From Symbiodinium natans (lineage: Eukaryota > Sar > Dinophyceae > Suessiales > Symbiodiniaceae), in assembly GCA_905221605.1 (NCBI GenBank), contig CAJNDS010002268.1, forward strand, positions 18,501-82,500: 64,000 bases of DNA, read 5' to 3'. The position numbers and the translations under genes were made by a program. The notes under the pieces are model-generated. The model was not told where the DNA came from and searched no databases. It saw nothing but the letters and a program-made list of their open reading frames with translations. Positions within the stretch are counted from its first letter, which is position 1. The number at the start of each line of letters is the position of its first letter. This document shows positions 31,546-41,180 of this stretch, in pieces.

Positions 31546-31619
31546 GAACCGAGAACCAAGGCCGAGCCACACCTTTGCAAGGAAGCATGGCCGAGCCACA
31601 CCTTTGCAAAAAAAAACTT

Positions 31620-31936
31620 CCGCCGGTTTGGGGTTTAGGGTTTGGGATTTAGGGTTTATGGTTTGGGGTTTGGGGCCTTACTATCTTTTTGAGCCAACAA
31701 GGATGCGAGTATTGAGTGTGTGAGGTTTAACTTCTTGGACTCGAGGCCGAGAGGGTTTGCTGAGGAACCCCAAACTCTAAACCCTAGACCCTAAACCCTA
31801 AACCCCAAACCCCAAACCCTAAACCCTAAACCCTAAACCCTAAACCCTAAACCCTAAACCCTAAACCCTAAACCCTAAACCCTAAACCCTAAACCCTAAA
31901 CCCTAAACCCTGCATCGCAAAAGCGGGGATCCAGCC
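31620..31936. repeat. telomere-like remnants and CCCTAAA array
   Basis: 31,628-31,675 is decayed TTTAGGG. 31,780-31,912 is a CCCTAAA array of about 17 units. 31,676-31,770 is low-copy. Confidence 0.9.
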
Positions 31937-32087
31937 GTTCAGAGCCCCAGATCTTCGGCCAAAGTATACCAAGCACCCAGATTATTCCGTTATCCCCTTC
32001 CTTTTTTAGGGTTTGGGTTCCCTCAAAAGCCCCTTTAAACCAGAAGGGGCACCCTTTTTTTGTTCCTAGGATACTCCTGGCTCTAGG
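31937..32087. mobile_element. MITE-like element, GACCCAG family (diverged)
   Basis: The right end (GTTCCTAGGATACTCCTGGCTCTAGG) and the core (GGTTCCCTCAAAAGCCCC, GGGGCACCCTTTTTTT) match 12,895 and 46,722. The left end is poorly kept. Confidence 0.6.
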
Positions 32088-32129
32088 GAGGGCCACGGCA
32101 GGAGCTCCGACCCTCAGTCCTTGAATTCT

Positions 32130-32560
32130 CCTAAACCCTAAACCCTGAACCCTGAACCCTGAACCCGAAACCCGAAACCCTAAACCCTAAACCCTAAACC
32201 CTAAACCCTAAACCCTAAACCCTAAACCCTAAACCCGGTGGTAGGTTTAAGGGCTTCCGGCGGCCCCGAAGCCCTAAAGCTGCATCCTGGTGTCCTTGAG
32301 TCCTGGGATGTTTTTTTTGCCCCTAAATAAGGGTTTAGGGTTTAGGGTTTAGGGTTTAGGGTTTAGGGTTTAGGGTTTAGGGTTTAGGGTTTAGGGTTTA
32401 GGGTTTAGGGTTTAGGGTTTAGGGTTCCCGAAAATAGGGTTTGGGGCTTAAGGTTTAGGATTTAGGGCTTAGGGTTTAGGGGTACCCTTGTTGCCGCGTC
32501 CCTGCAAGGGGATTCTACTCTATTTGTGTATAAGAGGGGTAGCCCCTCTTTGTGGATATG
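32130..32560. repeat. telomere-like arrays in opposite orientation
   Basis: CCCTGAA/CCCGAAA/CCCTAAA occupies 32,133-32,235 and TTTAGGG 32,330-32,425. 32,236-32,329 is low-copy with no clear frame. Confidence 0.92.
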
Positions 32561-32574
32561 CCCGAATATGGTCC

Positions 32575-32690
32575 CTTACCTTCTTTAAAGGGAATCTGAA
32601 GTCTGGGCCCTTGGGTTTCATAGGGCAGATAACGGACTTATAAGGGTTCCCCAATTAAGGGCCCATACTAAGGGACCATATGAAGGAAAT
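32575..32690. repeat. dispersed repeat (AAGGGACCATATGA family)
   Basis: It matches 1690-1790 (CCCAATTAAAGG, AAGGGACCATGA) and partly 9840-9965. Non-coding. Confidence 0.5.
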
Positions 32691-32828
32691 CCCTAAACCC
32701 CTAACCCCAAACCTAAACCCTAAACCCTAAACCCTAACCCCTAAACCCTAAACCCTAAACCCTAAACCCTGAACCCTGAACCCTGAACCCTGAACCCTGA
32801 ACCCGAAACCCTAAACCCTAAACCCAAG

Positions 32829-32900
32829 ATGAAGGCGGCAACACCGGCATGGCGCAGCTGTGGGACGAAACCATGTTGTCCACCGTGTTCAAGCACGAAG
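32829..32900 (+). CDS. WD40-like exon
   Basis: The frame reads GGNTGMAQLWDETMLSTVFK, then HEG. It carries the QLWD signature that ends a WD40 blade, followed by the loop into the next strand. Left edge CCCAAG, right edge GAAG|GTACCT (GT donor), giving 72 bases, the same length as the WD40-like exon at 12,536. It is flanked by CCCTAAA arrays. Confidence 0.5.
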
Positions 32901-32915
32901 GTACCTTAGGGGGCA

Positions 32916-33207
32916 ACCCTAAACCCTAAACCCTAAACCCTAAACCCTAAACCCTAAACCCTAAACCCTAAACCCTAAACCCTAAACCCTAAACCCTAAA
33001 CCCTAAACCCTAAACCCTAAACCCTAAACCCTAACCTAAACCCTAAACCCTAAACCCTAAACCCTAAACCCTAAACCCTAAACCCTAAACCCTAAACCCT
33101 AAACCCTAAATCTAAACCCTAAACCCTAAACCCTAAACCCTAAACCCTAAACCCTAAACCCTAAACCCTAAACCCTAAACCCTAAACCCTAAACCCTAAA
33201 CCCTAAA
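32916..33207 (-). repeat. telomere-like array (CCCTAAA)n
   Basis: About 41 nearly perfect heptads with two one-base slips. 33,208-33,600 beyond is decayed repeat with one low-copy segment (33,440-33,560). Confidence 0.97.
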
Positions 33208-33685
33208 TCCAAGCCCCTAAACCCCTACTCCCCTGAACCCTAAGCGCCCCTAAACCACAAACCGCCAAATCCAAAAAGACCTCAAAAACCCGAGCCCTAA
33301 ATCCTGAAAACTCAGCCCCCAAAACCTCAAAACCTTCAACCTGTGAACTCCAAAAAAAAACCTGCACAAAGACTCCAAGCCCCCAAACCCCAAAACCCCG
33401 AAACCCCGAGACCCCTAAACCCTAAAGCCCCTAAACTCCCCAAAACGGGAGCTAAGTTTAGAGAACTACCCCATATGATCGGGCCCATGGGATTCAGACT
33501 CGTACCCCAAGGATGTGCCCCTAAGAGGTTCCCTTAATCTACTCTCTTAATATGGCGCTTATACTTTTATTCAAACCCTAAAACCCTAAAACCCTAAACC
33601 CTGAACCCTAAACCCCTAAACCCCGAAACCCCTACACTACTAACCCCTAAATCCTTTTGATATGGACTCCCATGCCCTGGAGCAG

Positions 33686-33754
33686 GCAGCATTGCGGGCT
33701 GGTCCTTCTCGGCCGATGAGGCCTTCGTGTTAGCGAACAGCCCCCTGGATGAAG
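33686..33754 (+). CDS. WD40-like exon
   Basis: After GGAGCAG the frame gives SIAGWSFSADEAFVLANSPL, then DE. The W-FSADEAFVLA pattern corresponds to strands a and b of a blade. A TTTAGGG array begins directly after GATGAAG. Confidence 0.45.
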
Positions 33755-33756
33755 TT

Positions 33757-33966
33757 TAGGGTTTAGGGTTTAGGGTTTAGGGTTTAGGGTTTAGGGTTTA
33801 GGGTTTAGGGTTTAGGGTTTAGGGTACTAGAATTCCGATAAAGGACTGTTCGTATTTTAGGGGGAACGTCCCAATTTTGAGATCTTTAGGGCTTAGCTCT
33901 TGAAGATTTGTGGGCTAAACCCTAAAACCCTAAACCCTAAACGTCATTATAAGGGGGAACATCCCA
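33757..33966. other. TTTAGGG array and broken MITE halves
   Basis: 33,757-33,823 is TTTAGGG. 33,824-33,874 is the right half of a TTGGGATGTTCC-family MITE. 33,945-33,966 is another terminal fragment of that family. Confidence 0.65.
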
Positions 33967-34510
33967 AGTTTTGGGGTTTCAGGGGTTCAGGGTTCAGGGT
34001 TTACAGTAGGGTTCAGGGTTTAAGGTTTTAGGGTTTAGGGTTTTAAGTTCTTAGAGTTTAGGGTTTCAGGGGTTTCGGGTTTAGGATTTTAGGTTTTAGG
34101 GTTTGGGGATTTAGGGTTTTTAAGGTTTTAGCGTTTAGGGGTTGGCCAGGTTCAGGGTTGAGCCCAGATATCCTGAACCCATCAGGTGATCAAGCTCCAC
34201 AGTAAACCCTAAACTCTGAACCCTCGACCCCTAACCCTAGCACGTAATCCCCAATCGCCCTAAAGCCCCCAAAGCTCGAAGCTCCTAAGTCCTAAGCCCT
34301 AAACCCTTCGCCATAAACCCTAAGCCCCTAGACCCCTAAACCCCAAAAATCCTAAACCCCTAACCCCCTCAACCCCCGGCCCCCTCAACCCCTAAACCCC
34401 TAAACCCTAAACCCTAAACCCTAAACCCTAAACCCTAAACCCTAAACCCTAAACCCTAAACCCTAAACCCTAAACCCTAAACCCTAAACCCTAAACCCTA
34501 AACCCTAAAC
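33967..34510. repeat. decayed TTTAGGG then CCCTAAA array
   Basis: 33,967-34,160 holds TTCAGGG/TTTTAGGG types. 34,161-34,400 is decayed CCCTAAA-type, and 34,403-34,512 is CCCTAAA. Confidence 0.85.
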
Positions 34511-34511
34511 C

Positions 34512-34600
34512 CCAAGATCATCCCCAGGGGTGGGGGAGAACAGACTGGCCGCCTCCCCAAGCCTCGATGGTGGCGGGGACGCGCCTTGCTGTGGTTGGTT
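34512..34600 (+). other. exon-like island
   Basis: The + frame reads SSPGVGENRLAASPSLDGGG, then DAPCCGWL. A second + frame is also open. Weak. Confidence 0.25.
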
Positions 34601-34699
34601 AAGGGGTAAAGGGTTTCAAGGTTTGGGGTTTAGGGTTTGGGGTGTAGAGTTTAGGGTTTAGGGTTTAGGGTTTCGGGTTTAGGGGATAAAGGGGTTAAG

Positions 34700-34802
34700 T
34701 TGGGATGTTCCCCCTTATACCATGAGTCCTTGCTAGGGATGATCGCACCCCCTACTAGAATCCCTATTCAGGACTGTTTTATATAAGGGGGGAACATCCC
34801 AA
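34700..34802. mobile_element. MITE, TTGGGATGTTCC family
   Basis: Ends TTGGGATGTTCCCCCTTATA and its inverse. AGTCCTTGCTAGGGATGATC and its diverged inverse lie inside. Relatives at 39,726, 39,870, 40,097, 44,848, 48,543 and 51,140. Confidence 0.85.
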
Positions 34803-35065
34803 GGGTTCAGGGTCAAGGGTTTCAAGTTTTGGGGTTGAGGGTTCAGGGTTGCGGGTGTCGGGGGTAAGGGTTTCAAGGTTTTGGGGTTCAGGGTTAAGGG
34901 TTTACAGGTCTTTTTTAGGGTTCAAAGGTTTAGGGTTTAGGCTTTCAATGTTTGGGGTTTAGGGTCGAGGGTTCGAAGGTTTAGGGCGTTAAGGGGTTGA
35001 GGGGCTAGGAGTTACGGGATTTGGAGACATGGGGATCTGGAGTCGAGGGCTTGGGGCTTAGTGTT

Positions 35066-35283
35066 TTAGGGTTTTTTAGGTTTTAGGGTTTTAGGGTTTT
35101 AGGGTTTTAGGGTTTTAGGGTTTTAGGGTTTTAGGGTTTTAGGGTTTTAGGGTTTTAGGGTTTTAGGGTTTTAGGGTTTTAGGGTTTTAGGGTTGAGGGG
35201 TTGAGGGGTTGAGGGGTTGAGGGGTTGAGGGGTTGAGGGGTTGAGGGGTTGAGGGGTTGAGGGGTTGAGGGGTTGAGGGGTTG
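35066..35283 (+). repeat. two adjacent octamer arrays
   Basis: About fourteen TTTTAGGG units pass directly into about fourteen GGGGTTGA units. Both are one base longer than the telomere heptad. The change happens within one unit. Confidence 0.97.
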
Positions 35284-35790
35284 CGAGGTGTGGCGGGGCT
35301 TGGGTGGTTGAGGTACTTGGGTTTAGGGGGTGAGGGTGCGTGTTTGCGTTTGGTAGGCCGTTAGGGTTAGGGCGTAAGTTGAGTTAGGCCGCCTTTGGGG
35401 GCGCATTTGGCCGAGGGTGAGGGGGTGATAGTTTGCCCCAGGGGCGGTGGCCGCAGGTTTGGGGTTCAGGGTTTAGAGTCCCTTGTTGTTTCTTTTGGGG
35501 GGAGGGTTCGGTTTCCTTAGAAGCCTTTTCAATTTAAGCCACAAAGGGCACCCGGCTGATTCCTAGGTTACTCTTGGGTCTAGGAGTCTAGAGTTTAAGG
35601 TTCAGGGTTTAGGTCAGAGGAAGGATCTTGGGTTTTAGGTTAAGGGACTGAAGGGGTGTTTGTTTTGAATTATCTTATGCATGAAGCCTGAAACCCTAAA
35701 CCCTAACCCCTAACCCCTAACCCCTAAACCCTAAACCCTAAACCCTAAACCCTAAACCCTAAACCCTAAACCCTAAACCCTAAACCCTAA
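35284..35790. other. low-copy DNA with one MITE-like copy and a CCCTAAA array
   Basis: 35,478-35,584 is a GACCCAG-family copy (right end CCTAGGTTACTCTTGGGTCT). 35,693-35,793 is CCCTAAA. Nothing else recognised. Confidence 0.55.
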
Positions 35791-35796
35791 ACCCTG

Positions 35797-35902
35797 GGGT
35801 CCTCGGGCAGAAGAGTCGCAAGGTTGTCTTGGCCTTCCCGCTGGACCTGCGCTTCCCCAGAATCTGGGTGGCATGTGGTGGGGATTGGCCATCCCAAAAC
35901 CC
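35797..35902 (+). other. exon-like island
   Basis: After GGGCAG the + frame reads QKSRKVVLAFPLDLRFPRIW, then VACGGDWPS. The composition and strand-like alternation suit a propeller blade, but no WD40 signature is clear. Confidence 0.42.
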
Positions 35903-35914
35903 AAAACCCATTTC

Positions 35915-36330
35915 TAGGGTTTAGGGTTCGGGTTTAGGGTTTAGGGTTTAGGGTTTAGGGTTTAGGGTTTAGGGTTTAGGGTTTGGGGTTTGGGGTTTGG
36001 GGTTTGGGGTTTAGGGTTTGGGGTTTGGGGTTTAGGGTTTAGGAATCAGGGTCTAGGGTTGAGAGTTTAGGGCGAAACCCTTAATCCTAAACCCCAAACT
36101 CCCTTACACCCCTCCACTTCCCGAAGCCTCTAATCTCAAAAGGCAAGCCTGACAACCTACAGACATCATTAGGCAAGAACTCGAACTTTTGTAAACCCCT
36201 AGACCCTCGAAGCCCCGAAACCCTAAACACTGGACCCTAGGCCCTTATCCCTAAACTCTACTCCCTAAACCCTAGACCCTAAACCCTAAACCCTAAACCC
36301 TAAACCCTGAACCCTAAACCCTAAACCCAA
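35915..36330. repeat. TTTAGGG/TTTGGGG array, low-copy gap, CCCTAAA array
   Basis: 35,920-36,040 is TTTAGGG then TTTGGGG. 36,090-36,240 is low-copy. 36,250-36,330 is CCCTAAA/CCCTAGA. Confidence 0.85.
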
Positions 36331-36332
36331 CA

Positions 36333-36420
36333 TCTTTGGAAGGAAGCGCCTTTGCGCTCGGGCGTCATGAAGTCGTGGGCGGACACCTGGCACGTGCGAG
36401 CCAGTCGTGGGTTCGGGTTT
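36333..36420 (+). other. exon-like island
   Basis: Two + frames are open (HLWKEAPLRSGVMKSWADTW and TSLEGSAFALGRHEVVGGHL). Unassigned. Confidence 0.28.
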
Positions 36421-36449
36421 GGGTTTTTCGGGTTGAGCCCTAAGCCAAG

Positions 36450-36557
36450 GCCCTAAACCCTAAACCCTAAACCCTAAACCCTAAACCCTAAACCCTAAAC
36501 CCTAAACCCTAAACCCTAAATCCTAAACCCTAAATCCTAAACCCTAAACCTCTCTTA

Positions 36558-36600
<43 letters not shown>

Positions 36601-36955
36601 ACCCTAAAGGCAGCAAATCGACCCGGCCCTGTTGGTCAGGCTCTGGGGCCAATCCTTCCAGATCGACCGGCCCTGTTGGGCACTCAAGGGTCTGGCCTTG
36701 TCCTCCCCTTCCCCCCCTCCCCCCCCTCCCCCTTCCCCCCCCTCCCCCCCTCCCCCCCCTCCCCCTCCCCCCCCAGGCCGATGAAATGGTTCGTGGGTAG
36801 GATGGTCCATGACAGAGTGAGGGTTGGAGGACAGGGCTTGCTGATGAAAAATGTAAACTTTTTGTTTCTCAATGTTTTGGGATTCTCTGGGTGGGTGGTT
36901 TTTTTCCGAGAGCCCAAACAGCGGCTCTACTGGAGATTGCTCGACCCGGAGCTGC
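36450..36955. other. CCCTAAA array, AT and CT microsatellites, low-copy DNA
   Basis: 36,450-36,550 is an array. 36,559-36,596 is (AT)n. 36,705-36,775 is a C/T-only tract. 36,776-36,955 is low-copy. Gly- or Pro-rich frames here come from the C/T tract. Confidence 0.7.
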
Positions 36956-37215
36956 TGAACCCTAAACCCTAAACCCTAAACCGTAAACCCTAAACCCTAG
37001 ACCCTAGGCCCTAGACCCTAGACCCTAGACCCTAGACCCTAGACCCTAGACCCTAGACCCTAAACCCTAAACCAACCCTAAACCCTAAACCCGAAACCCG
37101 AAACCCTAAACCAGACACCCTAGAACCCTATGACCCTACCTATGACCCTATAACCCTATAACCCTACAACCCTATAACCCTATGACACTATAGCCCTATT
37201 ATCCTAAACCCTTTA
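36956..37215 (-). repeat. variant arrays CCCTAGA and CCCTATAA
   Basis: 36,996-37,062 holds about nine CCCTAGA heptads. 37,125-37,205 holds CCCTATAA/CCCTATGA octamers. Each is locally uniform. Confidence 0.93.
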
Positions 37216-37269
37216 AACCCTAAGCTCCTAGGACCTCTGGTGGCCTCGCCAAGCGGCTTTTTCTTGCAG

Positions 37270-37600
37270 CCCGGACTTTTAAGGGTTTGGGGTTTAAGGT
37301 TTGGGGGTTGGGGTTGAGGGTTTAGAGATTGGGGTTTAGGGCTTAGGGTTTAGGGTTTGGGTTTGGGGTTTAGGGTTTAGGGTTCAGGGTTAGGAGTTTA
37401 GGGTTTAGGGTTTGGGGTTTAGGGTTTAGGGTTTAGGATTTGGGGTTCTGGGGTTTTGGGGTTTAGGGATCACCCTTTTGGCGAGCACTGTTGCGTGGCG
37501 CATGATTTGCTACACATCCGTATGATGGCAGCCCAGCCTATCCCCCTTTCAGGATTCCCTAGAGTACCAATTTCCCCTCATATCAGATTATCAGACCCTA
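37270..37600. other. decayed TTTAGGG array and low-copy DNA
   Basis: 37,278-37,470 is TTTAGGG/TTTGGGG. 37,471-37,590 is low-copy with no preferred frame. Confidence 0.6.
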
Positions 37601-37629
37601 AACCCTAAACCCTGAAAAGCCCATTCCCT

Positions 37630-37957
37630 ACTAAGAGCCAGTAAGATGCACTTCTTGCTGCAAAGCGACAAGCGAAAGCACCACCAAGATGGATCTGCAT
37701 TTGAGCCGAAGGCTTGGGTTTGAGTCACGCATAAACCAAACTGAGCCCCAGAGCCTAAGCTAAGCCCTAAACCCTAAACCCCAACCCTAAACCTTAAACC
37801 CTAAACTTCCTAATTCCTAGACCCTAAACCCTAAATCCCAAGCCCCAAGCCCTCAACCCGCGGGCAAGCAAAGTCGCACGCTAGGCTCGACGCCCACTAT
37901 GATCGGCCACAGAATCTGTCTCTGCCGCTCGCCTGGGGATTTTGTTCTATAACCAGA
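37630..37957 (+). other. two exon-like islands
   Basis: 37,630-37,724 reads ASKMHFLLQSDKRKHHQDGS, then AFEPKAWV. 37,855-37,957 reads PAGKQSRTLGSTPTMIGHRI, then CLCRSPGDFVL. Decayed CCCTAAA between. No families recognised. Confidence 0.3.
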
Positions 37958-37974
37958 GGCCCAGAGCACGAATT

Positions 37975-38205
37975 GGGTTTAGGGTTTAGGGTTTAATGTT
38001 TGGGGTTTAGGTTTAGGGTTTAGGGTTTAGGGTTTAGGGTTTAGGGTTTAGGGTTTAGGGTTTAGGGTTTAGGGTTTAGGGTTTAGGGTTTAGGTTAGGG
38101 TTTAGGGTTTAGGGTTTAGGGTTTAGGGTTTAGGGTTTAGGGTTTAGGGTTTAGGGTTTAGGGTTTAGGGTTTAGGGTTTAGGGTTTAGGGTTTAGGGTT
38201 TAGGG
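37975..38205 (+). repeat. telomere-like array (TTTAGGG)n
   Basis: About 32 heptads with rare slips. Confidence 0.97.
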
Positions 38206-38302
38206 TTCAGCATCTCAAGTTCGAGCATTTAGTAGGCCAGCAGTGTGTGTAGGCAACGGAAAAGAACCCACCCGCCCAAAGAATCCCATAACATTACGAC
38301 AA

Positions 38303-38692
38303 TGGAAAGTCAGAGGGGCCAAAATGGATCAAATTCCAAAATTCGTGCTGAACAATGGGGGGTCAGAGGGGCCAAAATGGATCAAATTCCCTAATTCGTG
38401 CTGAACAATGGGGGGTGAGAGGGGTCAGAGGGGGCAAAATGGATCAAATTCCCAAATTCGTGCTTGAACAATGGGGGGTCAGATGGGTCAGAGGGGCCAA
38501 AATGGATCAAATTCCCTAATTCGTGCTGAATAATGGGGTGTCAGAGGGGTCAGAAGGGCAAAAATGGGTCAAATTCCCTAATTCGTGCTGAACAATGGGG
38601 GGGGCCAAGGGGTCAGAAGGGCCGAAATGGATCAAATTCCCAAATTCGTGCTGAACAATGGGGGTCCGATTCCCTAATTCGTGTTTAACATT
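38303..38692. repeat. tandem repeat of about 50-65 bases
   Basis: About seven units of GGTCAGAGGGGCCAAAATGG, ATCAAATTCC, AATTCGTGCTGAACAATGGG, with variable insertion of an extra GTCAGAGGG. No coding meaning. Confidence 0.9.
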
Positions 38693-38727
38693 TAGGTTCA
38701 TATGGTAGAGAGGTTTAGGGTTTAGGG

Positions 38728-38830
38728 CTAGGACCCAGAGGCCCTGATTCCCCTTTCCTAGGGTTTCGGTTAAATTAGAGGCCAAGCCAACAGGGCAGCC
38801 TGTTTATGCCTAGGCTACGCTTGGGTCTAG
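38728..38830. mobile_element. MITE-like element, GACCCAG family
   Basis: CTAGGACCCAGAGG at left and GGCTACGCTTGGGTCTAG at right are inverted. The interior is diverged. Confidence 0.7.
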
Positions 38831-38890
38831 ATAAGTTCCATCGTTCGACACTAGGGTTGGCCGTCTGATATCTCATGTTTTCCTTTGATA

Positions 38891-39030
38891 CTTGGAGGCT
38901 CAGGGTACTTATTAGCCATTCATAATTGTAGTTATAGCAGTACTTCTAACCCTGTTAAGGCACTTAAGGGGCTTTTCAGTGGGTTCTACGTACAACTATA
39001 GTGAGTTGCTAAGTAGCATGAACCTCCAAG
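38891..39030. mobile_element. MITE, CTTGGAGG family, TA duplication
   Basis: CTTGGAGGCTCAGGGTACTT at left and CATGAACCTCCAAG at right. TA lies on both sides (38,889-38,890 and 39,031-39,032), the footprint expected of a mariner-type transposase. Confidence 0.85.
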
Positions 39031-39032
39031 TA

Positions 39033-39720
39033 GTCTTCAGAGGGAACATCTTTAGGTGTTTGTGACTCGCAAGAAAAATCGGGCAGTCTAATCTTCATGT
39101 TTCATATGGGTTGGTGGTCTCTTTCCGTAGGGATTCTGTTTTACATTCCTATTATGCTATCTAGGGGCTATCTTCAGGTATCAGGGTAAGAGATAAAGAG
39201 GCCACCGGCCTTCCTAATGCATGTTGAATGTTGTGGGCCTCTGTCTTGGAGGGGGGAGGGCACCGATCCCCTTGAGTTCTGATCCAACCCTTCACACTGT
39301 CTCCCAAGTCTCCGAAAACGAAAAGGCAGCCGACCAGAGGGCCTGATGCAGTGCAGCTCAGAACGCTGCGCCTTGAGTTTAGGGTTTGGGGTTTCGGGTT
39401 TAGGGTTGTGGGTTTAGAGTTTACCCTCGTTACATCCTCAAGCCCTACGTCCGAAACTCTTTTCGGCGGCCAGTTTGGCAGAGAATGGAGCCTAAAAGTC
39501 CTTGAATCCGGTTTCGGGTTTGGGGTTCAAGGTCTAAATCAAGACCTGACCCTGTGTATACATAGTCATGTGATAGTCAAAGGTATAGGGGCTGGTGACA
39601 GACGCCTGAAGCCCCAAAGCCCGAAGTTCTCAACCCCAGACCCTCAACAACGACCCACACCAAAAAAGCAGATGGCAGACACGTAGAGAAAGCAAAAAGC
39701 CATAAAGCGCCACAAAGAGT
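39033..39720. other. low-copy DNA
   Basis: Unique sequence with a + frame at 39,351-39,686 that passes through TTTAGGG-like DNA and reads TLVTSSSPTSETLFGGQFGR at 39,423-39,482. No family recognised. Confidence 0.3.
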
Positions 39721-39725
39721 GCGAA

Positions 39726-40210
39726 TTGGGATGTTTCCCCTCATGCTAACAGTCCTTAATAGGGATTATAATAAGGGGGTACTGTGATCCCTGTGAAGGA
39801 CTGTTGGTATTAAGATTAATAGCATAAGGGGGGAACATCCCAAAGTGAGAACAACCTAAAGCCATGCATCGGATGTTTCCCCTTATGCTAAGAGTCCTTA
39901 GCAGGGATTATCATAGGGGGTACTATAATCCTGTTAGTCTAAGGTGGAACATCCCAAGGTGAAAACCACGAATCCCTTAGACCCAGGTGGGATGTCCGCG
40001 GGCGCATATCGGATCCAGTGACGTCGACGAGCCTCGACCAGCTTGGGGAGCTTAGGGTTTAGGGATTAGGGTTTTGTGTTTAGGGTTTAGGGTTTAGGGT
40101 TGTTCCCTCGTATTTCTACTGACAGTCCTTAGTAACTGTAGGGATTATAGTACCCCCCCCCCAATTCTGACCCCAATTAAGGACGGTTAGCATAAAGGGG
40201 AACATCCCAA
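39726..40210. mobile_element. cluster of three TTGGGATGTTCC-family MITEs
   Basis: Copies at 39,726-39,843, 39,870-39,957 and 40,097-40,210 all have GGATGTT-CCC left ends and GGGGAACATCCCAA right ends in the same orientation. A short island (40,000-40,055) and a TTTAGGG run separate the last two. Confidence 0.85.
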
Positions 40211-40218
40211 GGCTTAGT

Positions 40219-40288
40219 CGTAGAGTAGGTAACTTTTCACCTTTTTGGGGCATTCCAATCCTTACAAATCCCAAAGGTGAACCTGGTT
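40219..40288 (+). repeat. short dispersed repeat (CTTTTTGGGG-CATTCCAA)
   Basis: It matches 51,883-51,949 in order: AGAGTAGGTAAC, CTTTTTGGGG, ATTCCAA, AAATCCCA. Function unknown. Confidence 0.55.
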
Positions 40289-40289
40289 T

Positions 40290-40827
40290 AGGGTTCAGGG
40301 TTTAGGGTTTAGGGTTTTGGGTTTGGGGTAGGTTAGCTGGACATCTAAGTGGTGGAGCAGGGAACTGCTTTTTAGGCTCTTGGGGCTCTTCGTGTTCTTT
40401 TAGGGCTTCTGGGGAGTATGGGGCTTCTAGGGCTTTTAGAGCGTCTAGGGGGGCTTCAGGGTTTTAGGGCTTTGGTGTTCTTCAAGGCTTCTGGGGCTTT
40501 GAGGGCTTTGAGGGCTTGTAGGGCTTTTCGGGTTAGAGTATTTATACCTTAAAGCCCCAAATCCTGAACCTTGAAGCCTAAAGCCCAACCCTAAACCCTG
40601 AAACCTCTGAGCGCAAGGTTGACCGAAACACACGCCCCAACAAAGACCATCAAGACCTTTAAGAACCCTACGAGGCCTAAGAGCCCTAAAGCCTTAAGAA
40701 GCCCTCCAAAGCCCAAAGCCACCCTGAGCTCATGGGTTTCCCTACGTTTCCCTACTACCCGCCCTCTATACCCCCCATCATCAAGGCTACTTAAGGCGGA
40801 AGACCCCAGGTGTGGGGTGCGGGGATA
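40290..40827. other. decayed repeat and partial hairpin MITE
   Basis: Mostly TTTAGGG- and GGGCTTCT-type decayed sequence. 40,731-40,799 carries CATGGGTTTCCC and TTTCCCTACTACCC, a partial copy of the element at 4780. Confidence 0.5.
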
Positions 40828-40957
40828 TCCCCTAAACCCTAAACCCTAAACCCTAAACCCTAAACCCTAACCCTAAACCCTAAACCCTAAACCCTAAACC
40901 CTAAACCCTAAACCCTAAACCCTAAACCCTAAACCCTAAACCCCCAAACCCGAAAAG
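40828..40957 (-). repeat. telomere-like array (CCCTAAA)n before exon chain
   Basis: About 16 heptads, ending in CGAAAAG that could serve as a 3' splice site at 40,957. Confidence 0.95.
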
Positions 40958-41082
40958 ACCTGGTCTTTGCACGGGGACAGCGGCGAAAAGCAGGTCAAAG
41001 ACCAAAAAGCCATGAGGCGCAAAGCATGTGGGACCTGGGCCTGGCGAGGGGGAGGATATTCACTGAGGAGATGCACTTTGCA
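40958..41082 (+). CDS. exon 1 of the clearest gene model
   Basis: The frame reads DLVFARGQRRKAGQRPKSHE and continues AQSMWDLGLARGRIFTEEMH to FA. It ends at TTTGCAG followed by pure TTTAGGG. Removing the 98-base repeat joins it in frame to the next exon (FA|G|PPIPV). No family recognised for this exon; the product becomes WD40-like three exons later. Confidence 0.6.
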
Positions 41083-41180
41083 GGGTTTAGGGTTTAGGGT
41101 TTAGGGTTTAGGGTTTAGGGTTTAGGGTTTAGGGTTTAGGGTTTAGGGTTTAGGGTTTAGGGTTTAGGGTTTAGGGTTTA
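41083..41180 (+). repeat. intron of exactly fourteen TTTAGGG heptads
   Basis: Between GCAGGG and AGGGCCTCCC lies a pure array. The repeated GGG at both edges leaves the exact cut ambiguous, but every choice removes 98 bases. Since 98 is not a multiple of three, the frames of the two neighbours agree only if it is removed. TTTAG supplies the acceptor AG. The donor would start GG, which is not standard, so another mechanism or an earlier insertion is possible. Confidence 0.6.

Larger units (their letters stand above)
29950..31617. mobile_element. 1.67 kb satellite-filled element with inverted ends
   Basis: The left end (29,951-30,005: T run, GAAAGGTGTGGCTCGG, then CCTTGCAAAGGTGTGGCT) is mirrored at the right (31,560-31,617: GCCGAGCCACACCTTTGCAA twice, then an A run). 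The interior holds three different tandem-repeat blocks and no telomere-like array. No transposase frame was seen, so it would be non-autonomous. Confidence 0.6.

Noticed and set aside
36604-36972. Glycine- or proline-rich small genes
   Set aside because: Both are produced by the C/T-only tract at 36,705-36,775.
38303-38692. CRISPR array
   Set aside because: The units are contiguous tandem repeats with no unique spacers of constant length, in a eukaryotic genome.
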